A stretch of 64,000 bases of DNA from Oscarella lobularis (taxonomy: Eukaryota; Porifera; Homoscleromorpha; Homosclerophorida; Oscarellidae), in the NCBI RefSeq assembly GCF_947507565.1, contig NC_089180.1, positions 1 to 64,000 on the forward strand, given 5' to 3'. Under the pieces are notes generated by a model. The model was given only the letters and a program-made list of their open reading frames with translations, did no database searches and was not told the origin of the DNA. Positions 20,641 to 34,900 of the stretch are shown here, piece by piece. Made by a program: the position numbers and the translations under genes. The number at the start of each line of letters is the position of its first letter. Position 1 is the stretch's first letter.

Positions 20641-23600
20641 ATTCTGGCAGGCGGTGTACGTACTCCGCCAGCAGGCGGTGTATATATTCCTGCAGGCGGT
20701 GTACATATTCCGGCAGGCGGTGTAAATATTCCGGCTGGCGGTGTATACATTCTGGCAGGCGGTGTAAGTACTCAGCCAGCAGGCGGTGTATATATTCCGG
20801 CAGGCGGTGAACGTACTCCACCAGCAGGCGGTGTATGTATTCCGGCAGGCGGTGTAGATATTCCGGCAGGCGGTATATATATTCTGGCAGGCGGTGTATA
20901 TATTCCGGCAGGCGGTGTAAATATTCCGGCAGGCGGCGTAAATATTCCGGCAGGCGGCGTATATATTCCGGGAGGCGGTGTACGTACTCCGCCGGCAGGC
21001 GGTGTATATATTCCGGCAGGCGGTGTATATATTCAGGCAGGCGGTGTATATATTCTGGCAGGCGGTGTAAGTACTCGGCCAGCAGGCGGTGTATATTTTC
21101 CGGCAAGCGGTGTACGTACTCCGCCAGCAGGCGGTGTATATATTCCGGCAGGCGGTGTATACATTCCGGCAAGCGGTGTACGTACTCCGCCAGCAGGCGG
21201 TGTAGATATTCTGGCAGGCGGTGTAAGTACTTCGCCAGCAGGCGGTGTATATATTCCTGCAGGCGGTGTAGATATTCTGGCAGGCGGTGTACGTACTCCG
21301 CCAGCAGGCGGTGTATATATTCCTGCAGGCGGTGTAGATATTCTGGCAGGCAGTGTACGTACTCCGGCGGCAGGCGGTGTATATATTCCGGCAGGCGGTG
21401 TATATATTCTGGCAGGCGGTGTAAGTACTCCGCAAGCAGGCGGTGTATATATTCCGGCAGGCGGTGTAAGTACTCAGCCAGCAGGCGGTGTATATATTCC
21501 GGCAGGCGGTGTACGTACTCCGCCGGCTGGCGGTGTATATATTCTCGCAGGCGGTCTACGTACTCCTCCAGCAGGCGGTGTATATATTCTGGCAGGCGGT
21601 GTAAGTACTCTGCCAGCAGGCGGTGTATATATTCCGGCAGGCGGTGTAGATATTCTTGCAGGCGGTGTACGTACTAAGCCAGCATGCGGTGTATATATTC
21701 CGGCAGGCGGTGTATATATTCTGGCAGGCGGTGTAAGTACTCCACCAGCAGGCGGTGTATATATTCCGGCAGGCGGTGTAAGTACTCAGCCAGCAGGCGG
21801 TGTATATATTCCGGCAAGCTGCGTACGTACTCCGCCGGCAGGCGGTGTACGTACTCCGCCGGCAGGCGGTGTATATAATCTGGCAGGCGTTGTATATATT
21901 CTGGCAGGCGGTGTACGTACTCTGCCGGCAGGCGGTGTACGTACTCCGCCGGCAGGCGGCGTAGATATTCCGGCAGGCGGCGTATATATTCTGGCAGGCT
22001 GTGTACGTACTCTGCCGGCAGGCGGTGTATATATTCCGGCAGGCGGTGTACGTACTCCGCGAGAAGGCGGTTTATATATTCCGGCAGGCGGTGTATTCCG
22101 GCAGGCGGTGTATATATTCTGGCAGGCGGTGTACGTACTCCGCCGGCAGGCGGCGTATATATTCCGGCAAGCGGTGTACGTACTCCGCCGGCAGGCGGAG
22201 TAGATATTCTGACAGGCGGTGTACGTACTCCGCCGGCAGGCTGTGTATATATTCTGGCAGGCGGGGTACGTACTCCGCCGGCAGGCGGTGTACATATTCC
22301 GGCAGGCGGTGTATATATTCAGGCAGGCGGTGTATATATTCTGACAGGCGATGTAAGTACTCAGACAGAAGGCGGTGTATATTTTCCGGCAAGCGGTGTA
22401 CGCACTCCGCCAGCAGGCGGTGTATATATTCCGGCAGGCGGTGTATAAATTACGGCAAGCGGTGTACGTACTCCGCCAGCAGGCGGTGTAGATATTTTGG
22501 CAGGCGGTGTACGTACTCCGCCGGCAGGCGGTGAATATATTCTCGCAGGCGGTGTACGTACTACGCCAGCAGGCGGTGTATATATTCCGGAAGGCGGTGT
22601 ATATATTCCGGAAAGCGGTGTACGTACTCCGCCAGCAGGCGGTGTACATTCCGGCAGGCGGTGTATAAATTACGGCAAGCGGTGAACGTACTCCGCCAGC
22701 AGGCGGTGTAGATATTTTGGCAGGCGGTGTACGTACTCCGCCGGCAGGCGGTGTATATATTCTCGCAGGCGGTGTACGTACTACGCCAGCAGGCGGTGTA
22801 TATATTCCGGCAGGCGGTGTATATATTCCGGAAAGCGGTGTACGTACTCCGCCAGCAGGCGGTGTAGATATTCTGGCAGGAGGTGTACGTACTCGGCCGG
22901 CAGGCGGTGTATATATTCTGGCAGGCGGGGTACGTACTCCGCCGGTAGGCGGGGTACGTACTCCGCCGGCAGGCGGTGTATATATTCCGGCAGGCGGTGT
23001 ATATATTCCGGCAGGCGGTGTACGTACTCCGCCGGCAGACGGTGTATATATTCCGGCAGGCGGTGTACGTACTCCGCCGGCAGGCTGTGTATATATTCTG
23101 GCAGGCGGTGTACGTACTCCGCCGGCAGGCGGTGTATATATTCCGGCAGGCGGTGTATATATTCAGGCAGGCGGTGTATATATTCTGGCAGGCGGTGTAA
23201 GTACTCAGCCAGAAGGCGGTGTATATTTTCCGGCAAGCGGTGTACGTACTCCGCCAGCAGGCGGTGTATATATTCCGGAGGGCAGTGTAAATATTCCGGC
23301 AAGCGGTGTACGTACTCCGCCAGCAGGCGGTGTACATTCCGGCAGGCGGTGTATAAATTACGGCAAGCGGTGAACGTACTCCGCCAGCAGGCGGTGTAGA
23401 TATTTTGGCAGGCGGTGTACGTACTCCGCCGGCAGGCGGTGTATATATTCTCGCAGGCGGTGTACGTACTACGCCAGCAGGCGGTGTATATATTCCGGCA
23501 GGCGGTGTATATATTCCGGAAAGCGGTGTACGTACTCCGCCAGCAGGCGGTGTAGATATTCTGGCAGGAGGTGTACGTACTCGGCCGGCAGGCGGTGTAT

Positions 23601-25278
23601 ATATTCTGGCAGGCGGGGTACGTACTCCGCCGGTAGGCGGGGTACGTACTCCGCCGGCAGGCGGTGTATATATTCCGGCAGGCGGTGTATATATTCCGGC
23701 AGGCGGTGTACGTACTCCGCCGGCAGACGGTGTATATATTCCGGCAGGCGGTGTACGTACTCCGCCGGCAGGCTGTGTATATATTCTGGCAGGCGGTGTA
23801 CGTACTCCGCCGGCAGGCGGTGTATATATTCCGGCAGGCGGTGTATATATTCAGGCAGGCGGTGTATATATTCTGGCAGGCGGTGTAAGTACTCAGCCAG
23901 AAGGCGGTGTATATTTTCCGGCAAGCGGTGTACGTACTCCGCCAGCAGGCGGTGTATATATTCCGGAGGGCAGTGTAAATATTCCGGCAAGCGGTGTACG
24001 TACTCCGCTGGCAGGCGGTGTATATATTCTGGCAGGCGGGTACGTACTCCGCCGGCAGGCGGTGTATATATTCTGGCAGGCGGTGTAAGTATTCCGCCAG
24101 CAGGCGGTGTATATATTCCGGCAGGCAATGTACGTACTCCGCCAGCAGGCGGTGTATATCTTCCGGCAGGCGGTGTATTCCGGCAGGCGGTGTATATATT
24201 CTGGCAGGCGGTGTACGTACTCCGCCAGCAGGTGGTGTATATACTCCGGAGGCGGTGTATATATTCCGGAAAGCGGTGTACGTACTTCGCCAGAAGGCGG
24301 TGTAGATATTCTGGCAGGCGTTGTAATTACTCCGCCAGAAGGCGGTGTATATATTCCGGCAGGCGGTGTAGATATTCCGGCAGGCGGTGAACGTACTCCA
24401 CCAGCAGGCGGTGTATGTATTCCGGCAGGCGGTGTAGATATTTTGGCAGGCGGTGTATATATTGTGGCAGGCAGTGTACGTACTCCGCCTGCAGGCGGTG
24501 TATATATTCCGGCAAGCGGTGTACCTACTCCGCCAGCAGGCGGTGTATATATTCCGGCAGGCGGTGTATATATTCCGGAAAGTGGTGTACGTACTCCGCC
24601 AGCAGGCGGGGTAGATATTTTAGCAGGCGGTGTACGTACTCCGCTGGCAGGCGGTGTATATATTCTGGGAGGCGGTGTACGTACTCCGCCGGCAGGCGGT
24701 GTATATATTCCGGCAGGCTGCGTACGTACCCCGCCGGCAGTCGATATACGTACTCCGCCGGCAGGCGGTGTATATAATCTGGCAGGCGGTGTATATATTC
24801 TGGGAGGCGGTGTACGTACTCCGCCGGGAGGCGGCGTAGATATTCCGGCAGGCGGCGTATATATTCCGGCAGGCGGTGTACGTACTCCGCCAGAGGGCGG
24901 TGTAGATATTCTGGCAGGCGGTGTATTCCGGCAGGCGGTGTATATATTCCGGCAGGCGGTGTATATATTCCGGCAGGCGGTGTACCTACTCCGCCAGCAG
25001 GCGGTGTATATATTCCGGCAAGCGGTGTACGTACTCCGCCAGAGGGCGGTGTAGATATTCTGGCAGGCGGTGTATTCCGGCAGGCGGTGTATATATTCCG
25101 GCAGGCGGTGTACCTACTCCGCCAGCAGGCGGTGTATATATTCTGGCAGGAGGTGTATATATTCCGGCAAGCGGTGTACGTACTCCGCCGGCAGGCGGTG
25201 TATATATTCTCGAAGGCGGTGTACGTACTCCGCCAGCAGGCGGTGTATATATTCCGGCAATCGGTGTACGTACTCCGC
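20640..25278. repeat. GGCGGTGTA satellite, about 4.6 kb
   Basis: Alternation of two unit types: GGCGGTGTATATATTCCGGCA-like (21 bp) and GGCGGTGTACGTACTCCGCC-like (about 24 bp), repeated nearly 200 times. Stop codons are rare in several frames, giving long spurious open frames on both strands. A perfect 688-bp higher-order duplication spans about 22,641-24,016. Confidence 0.95.
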
Positions 25279-25530
25279 GGGCGACGAACGCTCTAAACTG
25301 CTTCGTAACTATCTACTACTTACCTTTTGACGTCGCTCGGACCTTCGCATCGTCGAAAACGAGCCAGAAACCGTGTTTCTTCGAAACGAGACGCGCGCGC
25401 TAACATAAGCACGTGACCTCACCGGTTTAACATTGTGACATCATAAATAAACTATTAACGATCGGGGTTTCACATTGCTACGCCTATAGAATGCCACGGC
25501 AACACGTACAGAGCGGTTTCGCGAATATTG
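25279..25530. other. Spacer between satellites, paralogous to 16,650-16,900
   Basis: The order of short conserved segments matches the sequence upstream of the first GTCC array. No gene seen. Confidence 0.5.
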
Positions 25531-25912
25531 GAAGAGGGACAATTTGTCCCCAGGACAAATTGTCCCAGGACAAATTGTCCCAGGACAAATTGGGCCAGGA
25601 CCAATTGTCCCCAGGACAAATTGACCAAGGACAATTTGTCCCCAGGACAAATTGTCTGTCCCAGGATAAATTGTCCCCAGGACAAATTGTCCCTGGATAA
25701 ATTGTCCCCAGAACAAATTGTCCCAGGACAAATTGTCTTTAGGACAAATTGTCCCCAGGACAAATTGTCCAAGGACAAATTGCCCCAGGAGAAATTGTCC
25801 CCAGGAGAAATTGTCCCAGGACAAATTCTCCCAAAAATTACATCGAAATTACACGGGGTTAGCCAACGGGTCTCTCCTGTAATAAATTACAGCGAACTTA
25901 CACGGGCAAGCT
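25530..25912. repeat. GGACAAATTGTCCC satellite, right copy, with AATTACA unit
   Basis: Same 17-18 bp unit as 20,190-20,515, in the same orientation. It is followed by one copy of the unit carrying GTTAGCCAACGGGTCTCTCC. Confidence 0.92.
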
Positions 25913-25914
25913 AA

Positions 25915-28900
25915 GGCCCTGAAGATAAAGTTGAGAGCCTAAACTTTCATTCTAAGGACCTGAAGATAAAGTTGAGGGCCTAAACTTTGATTCTAAGGCC
26001 CTGAAGATAAAGTTGAGGACCTAAACTTTGATTCTAAGGCCCTGAAGATAAAGTTGAGGGCCTAAACTTTGATTCTAAGGGCCTGAAGATAAAGTTGAGG
26101 TCCTAGACTTTGATTCTAAAGACCTGAAGATAAAGTTGAGGGCCAAAACTTTGATTCAAAGGAGCTAAAGATAAAGTTGAGGGCATAAACTCTAATTCTA
26201 AGACCCTGAAGATAAAGTTGAAGGCCCAAACATTGATTCTAAGGGCCTGAAGATAAACGTCAGGACCAAAACTCTGATTCTAAGGACCTGAAGATAAAGT
26301 TGAGGGCCTAAACTTTGATTCTAAGAGCCTGAAGATAAAGTTGAGGGCCTAAACTTTGATTCCAAGGACCTGAAGATAAGTTGAGGGCCTAAAAATTGAT
26401 TCTAAGGCCCTGAAGATAAAGTTGAGGGCATAAACTTTGATTCTAGGGACATGAAGATAAAGTTGAGGGCCTAAACTTTGATTCTAAAGCCCTGAAGATA
26501 AAGTTGAGGGCCTAAACTTTGATTCTAGGCACCTGAAGATAAAGTTGAGGGCCTAAACTTTGATTCCAAGGACCTAAAGATAAAGTTGAGGGCCTAAACT
26601 TTGATTCTAAGAGCCTGAAGATAAAGTTGAGGGCCTAAACTTTGACTCTAAGGGCCTGAAGATAAGTTGAGGGCCTAAACTTTGACTCTAAGGGCCTGAA
26701 GATAAGTTGAGGGCCTAAACATTGATTCTAAGGGCCTGAAGATAAAGTTGAGGGCCTAAACTCTGATTCTAAGGCCCTGAAGATAAATTTGAGGGTCTAA
26801 ACTTTGATTCTAATGAGCTAAACATAAAGTTGAGGGCATAAACTTTGATTCTAAGGCCCTGAAGATAAAGTTGAACGCCTAAACTTTGATTCTAGGGGTC
26901 TGAAGATAAAGTTGAGGGCCTAAACTCCGATTCTAAGGACCTGAAGATAAAGTTGAGAGACTAAACTTTGATTCTAAGGGTCTGAAGATAAAGTTGAGGG
27001 CCTAAACTCCGATTCTAAGGACCTGAAAATAAAGTTGAGAGACTAAACTCTGATTCTAAGGACCTGAAGATAAAGTTGAGGGCCTAAACTTTGATTCTAA
27101 GAGCCTGAAGATAAAGTTGAGGGCCTAAACTTTGATTCTAAGGACCTGAAGATAAAGATGAGAGACTAAACTTTGATTCTAAGCACCTGAAGATAAAGTT
27201 GAGGGCCTGAACTTTGATTCTAAGAATTTGAAGATAAAGTTGAGGGCCTAAACTTTGATTCTAGGGACCTGAAGATAAAGTTGAGGGCCTAAACTTTGAT
27301 TCTAAGGGCCTGAAGATAAAGTTGAGGGCCTAAACTTTAATTCTAGGGACCTGAAGATAAAGTTGAGGGCCTAAACTTTGATTCCAAGGACCTAAAGATA
27401 AAGTTGAGGGCCTAAACTTTGATTCTAAGAGCCTGAAGATAAAGTTGAGGGCCTAAACTTTGATTCTAAGGGCCTGAAGATAAGTTGAGGGCCTAAACAT
27501 TGATTCTAAGGGCCTGAACATAAAGTTGAGGGCCTAAACTCTGATTCTAAGGCCCTGAAGATAAATTTGAGGGTCTAAACTTTGATTCCAATGAGCTAAA
27601 CATAAAGTTGAGGGCATAAACTTTGATTCTAAGGACCTGAAGATAAAGTTGAGGGCCTAAACTTTGATTCTAGAGACCTGAAGATGAAGTTGAGGGCCCA
27701 AATTTTGATTCTAAGGACCTGAAGATAAAGTTGAGGGCCTAAACTCTGATTCTAAGGCCCTGAAGATAAAGTTGAGGGCCTAGACTTTGATTCTAAGGCC
27801 CTGAAGATAAAGTTGAAGGCCTTAACTTTGATTCTAAGGCCCTGAAGATAAATTTGAGGGTCTAAACTTTGATTCTAATGAGCTAAACATAATGTTGAGG
27901 GCATAAACTTTGATTCTAAGGGCCTGAAGATAAAGTTGAGGGCCTAAACTCCGATTCTAAGGACCTGAAGATAAAGTTGAGAGACTAAACTTTGATTCTA
28001 AGGACCTGAAGATAAAGTTGAGGGCCTAAACTTTGATTCTAGGGACCTGAAGATAAAGTCGAGGGACTAAACTTTGATTCTAGGGACATGAAGATAAAGT
28101 TGAGAGCCTAAACTTTGATTCTAAGAACCTGAAGATAAAGTTCAAGGTCTAAACTTTTATTGTAACGGTCTGAAGTTAAAGTTCAGGATCAAAACTCTGA
28201 TTCTAAGGACCTGAAGATAAAGTTGAGGGCCTAAACTCTGATTCTAAGGACCTGAAGATAAAGTTGAGGGCCTAAACTTTGATTCTAAGGATTTGAAGAT
28301 AAAGTTGAGGGCCTAAACTTTGATTCTAGGGACCTGAAGATAAAGTTGAGGGCCTAAAATTTGATTCCAAGGACCTGAAGATAAGTTGAGGGCCTAAAAA
28401 TTGATTCTAAGGCCCTGAAGATAAAGTTGAGGGCATAAACTTCGATTCTAAGGCCCTGAAGATAAAGATGAGGGCCTAAACTTTGATTCTAAGGCCCTGA
28501 AGATAAAGTTGAGGGCATAAACTTCGATTTTAAGGTTCTGAAGATAAAGATGAGGGCCTAAACTTTGATTCTAAGGACCTAAAGATAAAGTTAAGGACTT
28601 AAACTTTGATTCTAAGGAGCTAAAGATAAATTTGAGGGCCTAAACTCTAATTTTAAGACCCTGAAGATAAAGTTGAAGGCCCAAACATTGATTCTAAGGG
28701 CTTGAAGATAACGGTCAGGGCCAAAACTCTGATTCTAAGGACCTGAAGACAAAGTTGAGGGCCTAAACTCCGATTGTAAAGACCTGAAGATAAAGTTGAG
28801 GGCCTAGACTTTGATTCTAAGGCCCTGAAGATAAGGTTGAAGGCCTAAACTTTGATTCTAAGGCCCTGAAGAGAAATTTGAAGGCCCAAACTTTGATTCT

Positions 28901-31900
28901 AAAGGTCTGAAGTTAAAGTTCAGGGCCAAAACTCTGATTCTAAGGACCTGAAGATAAAGTTGAGGGCCTAAACTTTGATTGTAAGGACCTGAAGATAAAG
29001 TTGAGGGCCTAAACTCTGATTGTAAGGACCTGAAGATAAAGTTGAGGGCCTAAACTTTGATTCTAGGGACCTGAAGATAAAGTTGAGGGCCTAAACTTTG
29101 ATTCCAAGGACCTAAAGATAAAGTTGAGGGACTAAACTTTGATTCTAAGAGCCTGAAGATAAAGTTGAGGGCCTAAACTTTGATTCTAAGAGCCTGAAGA
29201 TAAAGTTGAGGGCCTAAACTTCGATTCTAAGGGCCTGAAGATAAATTTGAGGGTCTAAACTTTGATTCCAATGAGCTAAACATAAAGTTGAGGGCATAAA
29301 CTTTGATTCTAAGGACCTGAAGATAAAGATGAGGGCCTAAACTTTGATTCTAAGGACCTAAAGATAAAGTTAAGGGCTTAAACTTTGATTCTATGAAGCT
29401 AAAGATAAAGTTGAGGGCCTAAACTCTAATTTTAAGACCCTGAAGATAAAGTTGAAGGCCCAAACATTGATTCTAAGGGCCTGAAGATAAAGGTCAGGGC
29501 CAAAACTCTGATTCTAAGGACCTGAAGATAAAGTTGAGGGCCTAAACTTTGATTCTAAGAGCCTGAAGATAAAGTTGAGGGCCTAAACTTTGATTCTAAG
29601 GACCTGAAGATAAAGATGAGAGACTAAACTTTGATTCTAAGCACCTGAAGATAAAGTTGAGGGCCTGAACTTTGATTCTAAGAATTTGAAGATAAAGTTG
29701 AGGGCCTAAACTTTGATTCTAAGGACCTGAAGATAAAGTTGAGGGCCTAAACTTTGATTCTAAGGCCCTGAAGATAAATTTGAGGGTCTAAACTTTGATT
29801 CCAATGAGCTAAACATAAAGTTGAGGGCATAAACTTTGATTCTAAGGGCCTGAAGATAAGTTGAGGGCCTAAACATTGATTCTAAGGGCCTGAAGATAAG
29901 GTTGAGGGCCTAAACTTTGATTCTAAGGCCCTGAAGATAAAGTTGAGGGCATAAACTTCGATTTTAAGGTTCTGAAGATAAAGATGAGGGCCTACACTTT
30001 GATTCTAAGGACCTAAAGATAAAGTTAAGGGCTTAAACTTTGATTCTAAGAATTTGAAGATAAAGTTGAGGGCCTAAACTTTGATTCTAAGGACCTGAAG
30101 ATAAAGTTGAGGGCCTAAACTTTGATTCTAAAGGCCTGAAGATAAAGTTGAGGGCCTAAACTTTGATTCCAAGGACCTAAAGATAAAGTTGAGGGCCTAA
30201 ACTTTGATTCTAAGGACCTGAAGATAAAGTTGAGGGCCTAAACTTTGATTGTAAGGACCTGAAGATAAAGTTGAGGGCCTAAACTCTGATTGTAAGGACC
30301 TGAAGATAAAGTTGAGGGCCTAACTTTGATTCTAAGGATTTGAAGATAAAGTTGAGGGCCTAAACTTTGATTCTAGGGACCTGAAGATAAAGTTGAGGGC
30401 CTAAAATTTGATTCCAAGGACCTGAAGATAAGTTGAGGGCCTAAAAATTGATTCTAAGGCCCTGAAGATAAAGTTGAGGGCATAAACTTCGAATCTAAGG
30501 CCCTGAAGATAAAGATGAGGGCCTAAACTTTGATTCTAAGGCCCTGAAGATAAAGTTGAGGGCATAAACTTCGATTTTAAGGTTCTGAAGATAAAGATGA
30601 GGGCCTAAACTTTGATTCTAAGGACCTAAAGATAAAGTTAAGGGCTTAAACTTTGATTCTAAGGAGCTAAAGATAAAGTTGAGGGCCTAAACTCTAATTT
30701 TAAGACCCTGAAGATGAAGTTGAAGGCCCAAACATTGATTCTAAGGGCCTGAGGATAAAGGTCAGGGCGAAAACTCTGATTCTAAAAACCTGAAGATAAA
30801 GTTGAGGGCCTAAACTTTGATTCTAAGAGCCTGAAGATAAAGTTCATTGCCAAAACTCTGATTCTAAGGACCTGAAGATAAAGTTGAGGGCCTAAACTTT
30901 GATTCTAAGGATTTGAAGATAAAGTTGAGGGCCTAAACTTTGATTCTAGGGACCTGAAGATAAAGTTGAGGGCCTAAACTTTGATTCTAAGGACCTGAAG
31001 ATAAAGTTGAGGGCCTAAACTTTGATTGTAAGGACCTGAAGATAAAGTTGAGGGCCTAAACTCTGATTGTAAGGACCTGAAGATAAAGTTGAGGGCCTAA
31101 CTTTGATTCTAAGGATTTGAAGATAAAGTTGAGGGCCTAAACTTTGATTCTAGGGACCTGAAGATCAAGTTGAGGGCCTAAAATTTGATTCTAAGGCCGT
31201 GAAAATAAATTTGAGGGTCTAAACTTTGATTCTAATGAGCTAAACATAAAGTTGAGGGCATGAACTTTGATTCTAAGGGCCTGAAGATAAAGTTGAGGGC
31301 CTAAACTCCGATTCTAAGGACCTGAAGATAAAGTTGAGGGCCTAAACTTTGATTCTAGGGACCTGAAGATAAAGTTGAGGTCCTAAACTCTGATTCTAAG
31401 GCCCTGAAGATAAATTTGAGGGTCTAAACTTTGATTCCAATGAGCTAAACATAAAGTTGAGGGCATAAACTTTGATTGTAAGGACCTGAAGATAAAGTTG
31501 AGGGCCTAAACTTTGATTCTAGGGACCTGAAGATAAAGTTGAGGGCCTAAACTTTGATTCTAGGGACATGAAGATAAAGTTGAGAGCCTAAACTTTGATT
31601 CCAAGGACCTAAAGATAAATTTGAGGGCCTAAACTTTGATTCTAAGAACCTGAAAATAAAGTTCAAGGTCTAAACTTTGATTGTAACGGTCTGAAGTTAA
31701 AGTTCAGGATCAAAACTCTGATTCTAAGGACCTGAAGATAAAGTTGAGGGCCTAAACTTTGATTCCAAGGATTTGAAGATAAAGTTGAGGGCCTAAACTT
31801 TGATTCTAGGGACCTGAAGATAAAGTTGAGGGCCTAAAATTTGATTCCAAGGACCTGAAGATAAGTTGAGGGCCTAAAAATTGATTCTAAGGCCCTGAAG

Positions 31901-34900
31901 ATAAAGTTGAGGGCATAAACTTTGATTCTAGGGACCTGAAGATAAAGTTGAGGGCCTAAACTTTGATTTTAAGGGCCTGAAGATAAAGTTGAGGGCCTAA
32001 ACTTTGATTCTAGGGACCTGAAGATAAAGTTGAGGGCCTAAACTTTGATTCCAAGGACCTAAAGATAAAGTTGAGGGCCTAAACTTTGATTCTAAGAGCC
32101 TGAAGATAAAGTTGAGGGCCTAAACTTTGATTCTAAGGGCCTGAAGATAAGTTGAGGGCCTAAACATTGATTCTAAGGGCCTGAAGATAAAGTTGAGGGC
32201 CTAAACTCTGATTCTAAGGCCCTGAAGATAAATTTGAGGGTCTAAACTTTGATTCCAATGAGCTAAACATAAAGTTGAGGGCATAAACTTTGATTCTAAG
32301 GCCCTGAAGATAAAGTTGAGGGCATAAACTTCGATTTTAAGGTTCTGAAGATAAAGATGAGGGCCTACACTTTGATTCTAAGGACCTAAAGATAAAGTTA
32401 AGGGCTTAAACTTTGATTCTAAGAATTTGAAGATAAAGTTGAGGGCCTAAACTTTGATTCTAAGGACCTGAAGATAAAGTTGAGGGCCTAAATTTTGATT
32501 CTAAAGGCCTGAAGATAAAGTTGAGGGCCTAAACTTTGATTCCAAGGACCTAAAGATAAAGTTGAGGGCCTAAACTTTGATTCTAAGGACCTGAAGATAA
32601 AGTTGAGGGCCTAAACTTTGATTGTAAGGACCTGAAGATAAAGTTGAGAGCCTAAACTCTGATTGTAAGGACCTGAAGATAAAGTTGAGGGCCTAACTTT
32701 GATTCTAAGGATTTGAAGATAAAGTTGAGGGCCTAAACTTTGATTCTAGGGACCTGAAGATAAAGTTGAGGGCCTAAAATTTGATTCCAAGGACCTGAAG
32801 ATAAGTTGAGGGCCTAAAAATTGATTCTAAGGCCCTGAAGATAAAGTTGAGGGCATAAACTTCGAATCTAAGGCCCTGAAGATAAAGATGAGGGCCTAAA
32901 CTTTGATTCTAAGGCCCTGAAGATAAAGTTGAGGGCATAAACTTCGATTTTAAGGTTCTGAAGATAAAGATGAGGGCCTAAACTTTGATTCTAAGGACCT
33001 AAAGATAAAGTTAAGGGCTTAAACTTTGATTCTAAGGAGCTAAAGATAAAGTTGAGGGCCTAAACTCTAATTTTAAGACCCTGAAGATGAAGTTGAAGGC
33101 CCAAACATTGATTCTAAGGGCCTGAGGATAAAGGTCAGGGCGAAAACTCTGATTCTAAAAACCTGAAGATAAAGTTGAGGGCCTAAACTTTGATTCTAAG
33201 AGCCTGAAGATAAAGTTCATTGCCAAAACTCTGATTCTAAGGACCTGAAGATAAAGTTGAGGGCCTAAACTTTGATTCTAAGAGCCTGAAGATAAAGTTG
33301 AGGGCCTAAACTTTGATTCTAAGGACCTGAAGATAAAGTTGAGAGACTAAACTTTGATTGTAAGCACCTGAAGATAAAGTTGAGGGCCTAAACTTTGATT
33401 CTAAGAATTTGAAGATAAAGTTGAGGGCCTAAACTTTGATTCTAGGGACCTGAAGATAAAGTTGAGGGACTAAACTTTGATTCTAAGGGCCTGAAGATAA
33501 AGTTGAGGGCCTAAACTTTGATTCTAGGGACCTGAAGATAAAGTTGAGGGCCTAAACTTTGATTCCAAGGACCTAAAGATAAAGTTGAGGGCCTAAACTT
33601 TGATTCTAAGAGCATGAAGATAAAGTTCAGGGCCTAAACTTTGATTCTAAGGGCCTGAAGATAAGTTGAGGGCCTAAACATTGATTCTAAGGGCCTGAAG
33701 ATAAAGTTGAGGGCCTAAACTCTGATTCTAAGGCCCTGAAGATAAATTTGAGGGTCTAAACTTTGATTCCAATGAGCTAAACATAAAGTTGAGGGCATAA
33801 ACTTTGATTCTAAGGGCCTGAAGATAAAGTTGAGGGCCTAAACTCCGATTCTAAGGACCTGAAGATAAAGTTGAGAGACTAAACTTTGATTCTAAGGACC
33901 TGAAGATAAAGTTGAGGGCCTAAACTTTGATTCTAGGGACATGAAGATGAAGTTGAGGGCCTAAATTTTGATTCTAAGGACCTGAAGATAAAGTTGAGGG
34001 CCTAAACTCTGATTCTAAGGCCCTGAAGATAAACTTGAGGGCCTAGACTTTGATTCTAAGGTCCTGAAGATAAAGTTGAAGGACTAAACTTTGATTCTAA
34101 GGCCCTGAAGAGAAATTTGAAGGCCCAAACTTTGATTCTAAATGTCTGAAGATAAAGTTCAGGGCCAAAACTCTGATTCTAAGGACCAGAAGATAAAATT
34201 GAGGGCCTAGACTTTGATTCTGAGGACCTGAAGATAAAGTTGATGGCCTAAACTTTGATTCTAAGAGCCTGAAGATAAAGTTGAGGGCCTAAACTTTTAT
34301 TCTAAGGACCTGAAGATAAAGTTGAGGCCCTAAACTCTGATTCTAAGGCCCTGAAGATAAACTTGAGGGCCGAGACTTTGATTCTAAGGCCCTGAAGATA
34401 AAGTTGAAGGCCTAAACTTTGATTCTAAGGCCCTGAAGAGAAATTTGAAGGCCCAAACTTTGATTCTAAGTGTCTGAAGTTAAAGTTCAGAGCCAAAACT
34501 CTGATTCTAAGGACCTGAAGATAAAGTTGAGGGCCTAGACTTTGATTCTAAGGACCTGAAGATAAAGTTGATGGCCTAAACTTCGATTCTAAGAGCCTGA
34601 AGATAAAGTTGAGGGCCCAAACTTTTATTCTAAGGGCATGAAGATAAAGTTGAGGGCCTAGACTTTGATTCTAAGGGCCTGAAGATAAAGTTGAGGGCCT
34701 AAACTCTGATTCTAAGGCACTGAAGATAAAGTTGAGGGCCTAGACTTTGATTCTAAGGCCCTGAAGATAAAGTTGAAGGCCTAAACTTTGATTCTAAGGC
34801 CCTGAAGAGAAATTTGAAGGCCCAAACTTTGATTCTAAGGGTCTGAAGTTAAAGTTCAGAGCCAAAACTGTGATTCTAAGGACCTGAAGATAAAGTCGAG

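Noticed and set aside
18405-25403. Long open reading frames of 100-315 codons on both strands
   Set aside because: They lie wholly in the ATCTAC, GTCC and GGCGGTGTA satellites, overlap one another in several frames and encode only short periodic peptides. The repeat units simply lack stop codons in those frames.
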